From positions 1 through 20,298 of the forward strand of contig JADGJA010000385.1 of the NCBI GenBank assembly GCA_027596035.1: DNA of 20,298 nucleotides, given 5' to 3'. Shown here piece after piece: positions 18,112-20,298 of the stretch. A program made the translations under genes and the position numbers. Each line of letters begins with the position of its first letter. Within the stretch, counting starts at the first letter, position 1. The DNA comes from Thoreauomyces humboldtii (taxonomy: Eukaryota > Chytridiomycota > Chytridiomycetes > Spizellomycetales > Powellomycetaceae). The notes beneath the pieces are model-generated. The model worked only from the letters and a program-made list of their open reading frames with translations. It searched no databases and was not told the origin of the DNA.

Positions 18112-19992
18112 CAACTTCTGCTGCTCGACCTGCTGTTGCTGGACCATCGCTTGAGCTTGAGCCCTCGCCTGAGCCCTCGCCCTGTCCTCGTTGGCCATGA
18201 CCCGTTCCCTCTCCTCCCTCCTCCCTTCCTCCCTCCCTCTCCTCCACGCCACGAAGCGTTCCGACGTGACCGCCCTCAGATCGTCCACGTGGAGCTGCAG
18301 GGCTCTCGTCCTGAACTGCTTGAACTCGTTCACAGGGACGCGACTGTCGGCCCCGTCCCCCATCCTGTCCCCGATGGACGTGGACAGAGGCGTCATGACC
18401 TCCCTCACGGGGTTCGACACCGCGAACGGTACGCCACCCGGGACCCCGCCCCTCGCCAGATCCGTCAGCTCGTCCACGTCCATCCCGAACCCGTGGATCG
18501 GTATCCCCGCCCGTTTGACCTCCTCCAGGATCGAGACCTTGAGTCTGTAGAGCTCCGAGGACGAGAGCGTGTCGCTCTTGAGGATCACCGGACAGATGGC
18601 CACGTAAGGTGCCAGTCGTTTCATGTACTCGATGTCGACGGGTTTGATCCGATGGAGGATGCCGAAGATGAGGAGGTCCACGTGGGTGTGAGCTCCGTGA
18701 CCGCTTCGCAGGAACCTGTGCAGCGCCGCGTCCGGCATGTCCGACACGAAGACGCGGTCCGTCGTCTCGAACTGGTCGGCGTGATACTCTACGACGGGTT
18801 TGATGGTGGCCATGGCGTCCATCTGGGCGCCAAAGCCGGGGGTATCGATGAACGAGAGGTTGTAGGGGTCTAGCGGGTCCGTAGGATGGGGCTGAGTGGA
18901 GGCAAGGAAGACGTCGATGCCGGTGCCCGTCTTGGGAGCGGGAGCGAACTGGCAGACCTCGGGCGATGCGAGAAATTGTCTAATGAGGGAAGTCTGTCGG
19001 AATTGAAGAGATGCATTAGATCGATGCGATGCGCGACGAGGTCGATCGAGTTGCTCGAGACTTTCGGGGGGCCCGTTGCCGCTGAATGGCTCTTGCTCGT
19101 TTCCCTCCCTTACCTTTCCGATCCCGGAATCTCCGACGACTGCCACCTTGAGCACTCCGATGGCAGCAAAAGAACGCGCCCGCGCGGACTTGCTGACGTT
19201 GATTTCCTGCAGCTTCCGTTTAGCGTCCTGAGCTCGCTGCTCTACGGCGGCAGCGGAGAGGTCACGCTCGGGAGCGGATCCTGCGGCCATGACTGCGTGA
19301 ACGAAGCTCGTGACGGAAGCAGGTCGAACGTCCGAAGCGACCGGATCGGAACGCTGCTGGCTTTTCAGAGGAGCCGGGGGCGTGGACGGAGCGGATCGCG
19401 TTGTTTGCTGCTGCTGCTGCTGCTGCTGCGAGTTTCGCTCCCTGTCCCGATCATAAGACTCAGTCCGAGTTCTTCGATCCTCGTCCAACACGGAGGGCCT
19501 CGAAGGCGTCGATTGCGGGTGAGTCTGTGCGTGTTGCGACACGTCCGTTGCGACGGGTTTGAAGGAAGCTGGTCCGACGGCAGGTGCCTTGGGTTCCGTT
19601 TCCCGATACGCGGCGCTCGTGTTTGACAAGGAGGACATTCGCGCCATCTTCTTGATGTGCACGTAGGGGGTTGCTTCGACGACGCCGACGGTGGCAGAAG
19701 CCGGCGGCCCGACGATGGGCTTCACGACGCTCGCGACCGTGGGCGGTTTGGTCGGGATAGGCATCGGTGGTTGCTCGGCCTCCTCCTTCAAAGGCGTCAA
19801 AAAGTTGAAGGGGAGCAGTCCTTTGACGTTGGTCGTGATGTTGTGCCCGGTGATCCATCCGTCATCGTAAGCTTGGACGACTAGGACTACATCGCCAGCT
19901 GCAAGCGGTACTTCGTCTGCGAACACTGGAGAATAAGAACTGACCGCCTTGTAGCGGACTTGAGGCGCGCCGAGGGAGGATGGGTCAGACAT
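17770..19992 (-). CDS. Septin-type GTPase with N-terminal SH3 domain and polyGln tail
   Basis: Exons (minus): 19992-19114 and 18993-17770; 700 residues. Residues ~10-70 form an SH3 domain (DEVPLAAGDVVLVVQAYDDGWITG, GLLPFNFL). A Pro/Ser/Thr-rich linker with a Gln tract (~residues 190-197) follows. The septin G domain starts at ~280: GDSGIGK + TSLI (P-loop, K293), FIDTPGFGAQ (G3, D343), PVDIEYMKRLAPYV and CPVILKSDTLSSSE (G4-like; LKSD where septins usually have AKAD). The C-terminal third has an Arg/Glu-rich predicted helix (RRGREEGRREERERV), a long Gln tract (encoded at about 18070-18150), then a Ser/Gly-rich end. Septins polymerise into cortical filaments and rings; an SH3 domain would add binding to Pro-rich partners. 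SH3 plus septin in one chain is unusual. The 120-base intron falls inside the P-loop. ATG 19992 is the first in frame. Confidence 0.88.
18070..18150 (-). repeat. CAG/CAA repeat encoding the long polyGln tract of the septin-like protein
   Basis: Mixed CTG/TTG codon repeat on the plus strand, read as about fifteen consecutive Gln on the minus strand with neighbouring shorter Gln runs. A second run, CTG-rich at about 19403-19428, encodes the linker Gln tract. Confidence 0.85.
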
Positions 19993-20298
19993 TTCCTTTG
20001 CGTCGCGACACGCGTCTGGGTGGTATGAACGTTGCGTCCTCCGCGAGAAAGCCAACGAGCGACGTTAAAGTAGAGCCGTGTGCTGGAGGTGGGCAGTAGC
20101 GGAAAGGTTCAACGGGTCATGGAATCGGGCCGCTGGCGTCGGGCGTTGGACATGTGCGTAGGGGCGGTCAAAGGGGGTCAAGGGGAAAGGGATGTTTGTT
20201 CAGACAGCAGAAAGAACCACCCGCCACTCCACAACAACCAGCACATGGCACGCTTTGCGGTTCGTTGACTTCGTTCCTGCAATATACAGTACACAGTC
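19993..20298. promoter_or_regulatory. Upstream region of the septin-like gene
   Basis: 306 bases to the window end. An ACGCGT motif (20010-20015) lies 18 bases upstream of the start codon; it is an MCB-type site in yeasts, but the same six bases also occur in several coding regions of this window, so chance is possible. The frame remains open upstream to 20055 without an ATG. The 62-residue plus-strand frame at 20080-20268 has no gene-like features. Confidence 0.4.

Noticed and set aside
17707..18873. 388-residue plus-strand open frame opposite the septin-like gene
   Set aside because: It mirrors the polyGln and Arg-rich codons of the real gene as Leu and Arg runs; the minus frame has clear septin motifs.
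18886..19626. 246-residue plus-strand open frame opposite the septin N-terminal half
   Set aside because: Antisense shadow; the minus strand shows an SH3 domain and P-loop.

Overview
This is nuclear DNA of a fungus, most likely a flagellated (zoosporic, chytrid-type) one. The genes carry many short introns, about 55-120 bases, with GTAAGN-like donors, CTAAC/CTGAC-like branch sites and YAG acceptors. They encode fungal-style homologues (two-BIR Bir1, exportin-5/Msn5, SRP68, a septin). One gene is a convincing radial spoke head 10 homologue, an axonemal protein with no known role in fungi that lack flagella. Gene models were built by hand from reading frames, splice signals and conserved motifs; nothing was checked against a database.

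Layout: (1) 6-2769, minus: Bir1/survivin-like protein of the chromosomal passenger complex, 5 exons. (2) 2770-3312: divergent promoter region ending in a (CAG)8 tract that touches the next start codon. (3) 3313-7907, plus: exportin-5/Msn5 karyopherin, 12 exons, 1259 residues. (4) 7908-8492: convergent 3' region with no gene seen. (5) 8493-9641, minus (coding possibly extends to 10067): 2H-phosphoesterase-like protein. (6) 10221-11517: a large imperfect inverted repeat. It holds an intronless Gln-rich/heptad-repeat protein gene (plus, 10309-10953), a nearly identical copy with an in-frame internal deletion (minus, 11170-11421), and a third fragment of the gene's 3' end at the centre. (7) 11620-14847, minus: RSPH10B-like protein, 11 exons, 847 residues. 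(8) 14848-15072: 225-base bidirectional promoter. (9) 15073-17584, plus: SRP68, 10 exons, 630 residues. (10) 17585-17769: short convergent spacer. (11) 17770-19992, minus: septin-type GTPase with an N-terminal SH3 domain and polyGln tail, 2 exons, 700 residues. (12) 19993-20298: upstream region of the septin-like gene.

The genes do not form a pathway. Bir1 (mitosis), exportin-5 (RanGTP-dependent nuclear export), SRP68 (protein targeting to the ER), RSPH10B (flagellar axoneme) and the septin (cortical scaffold) are independent conserved cellular genes. The recent-looking and unusual part is the inverted-repeat island at 10.2-11.5 kb, which lies between two conserved genes. Other points of interest are the SH3-septin architecture, an intron that splits the septin P-loop, a GC-AG intron in the exportin gene, and altered zinc-ligand spacing in the first BIR domain.
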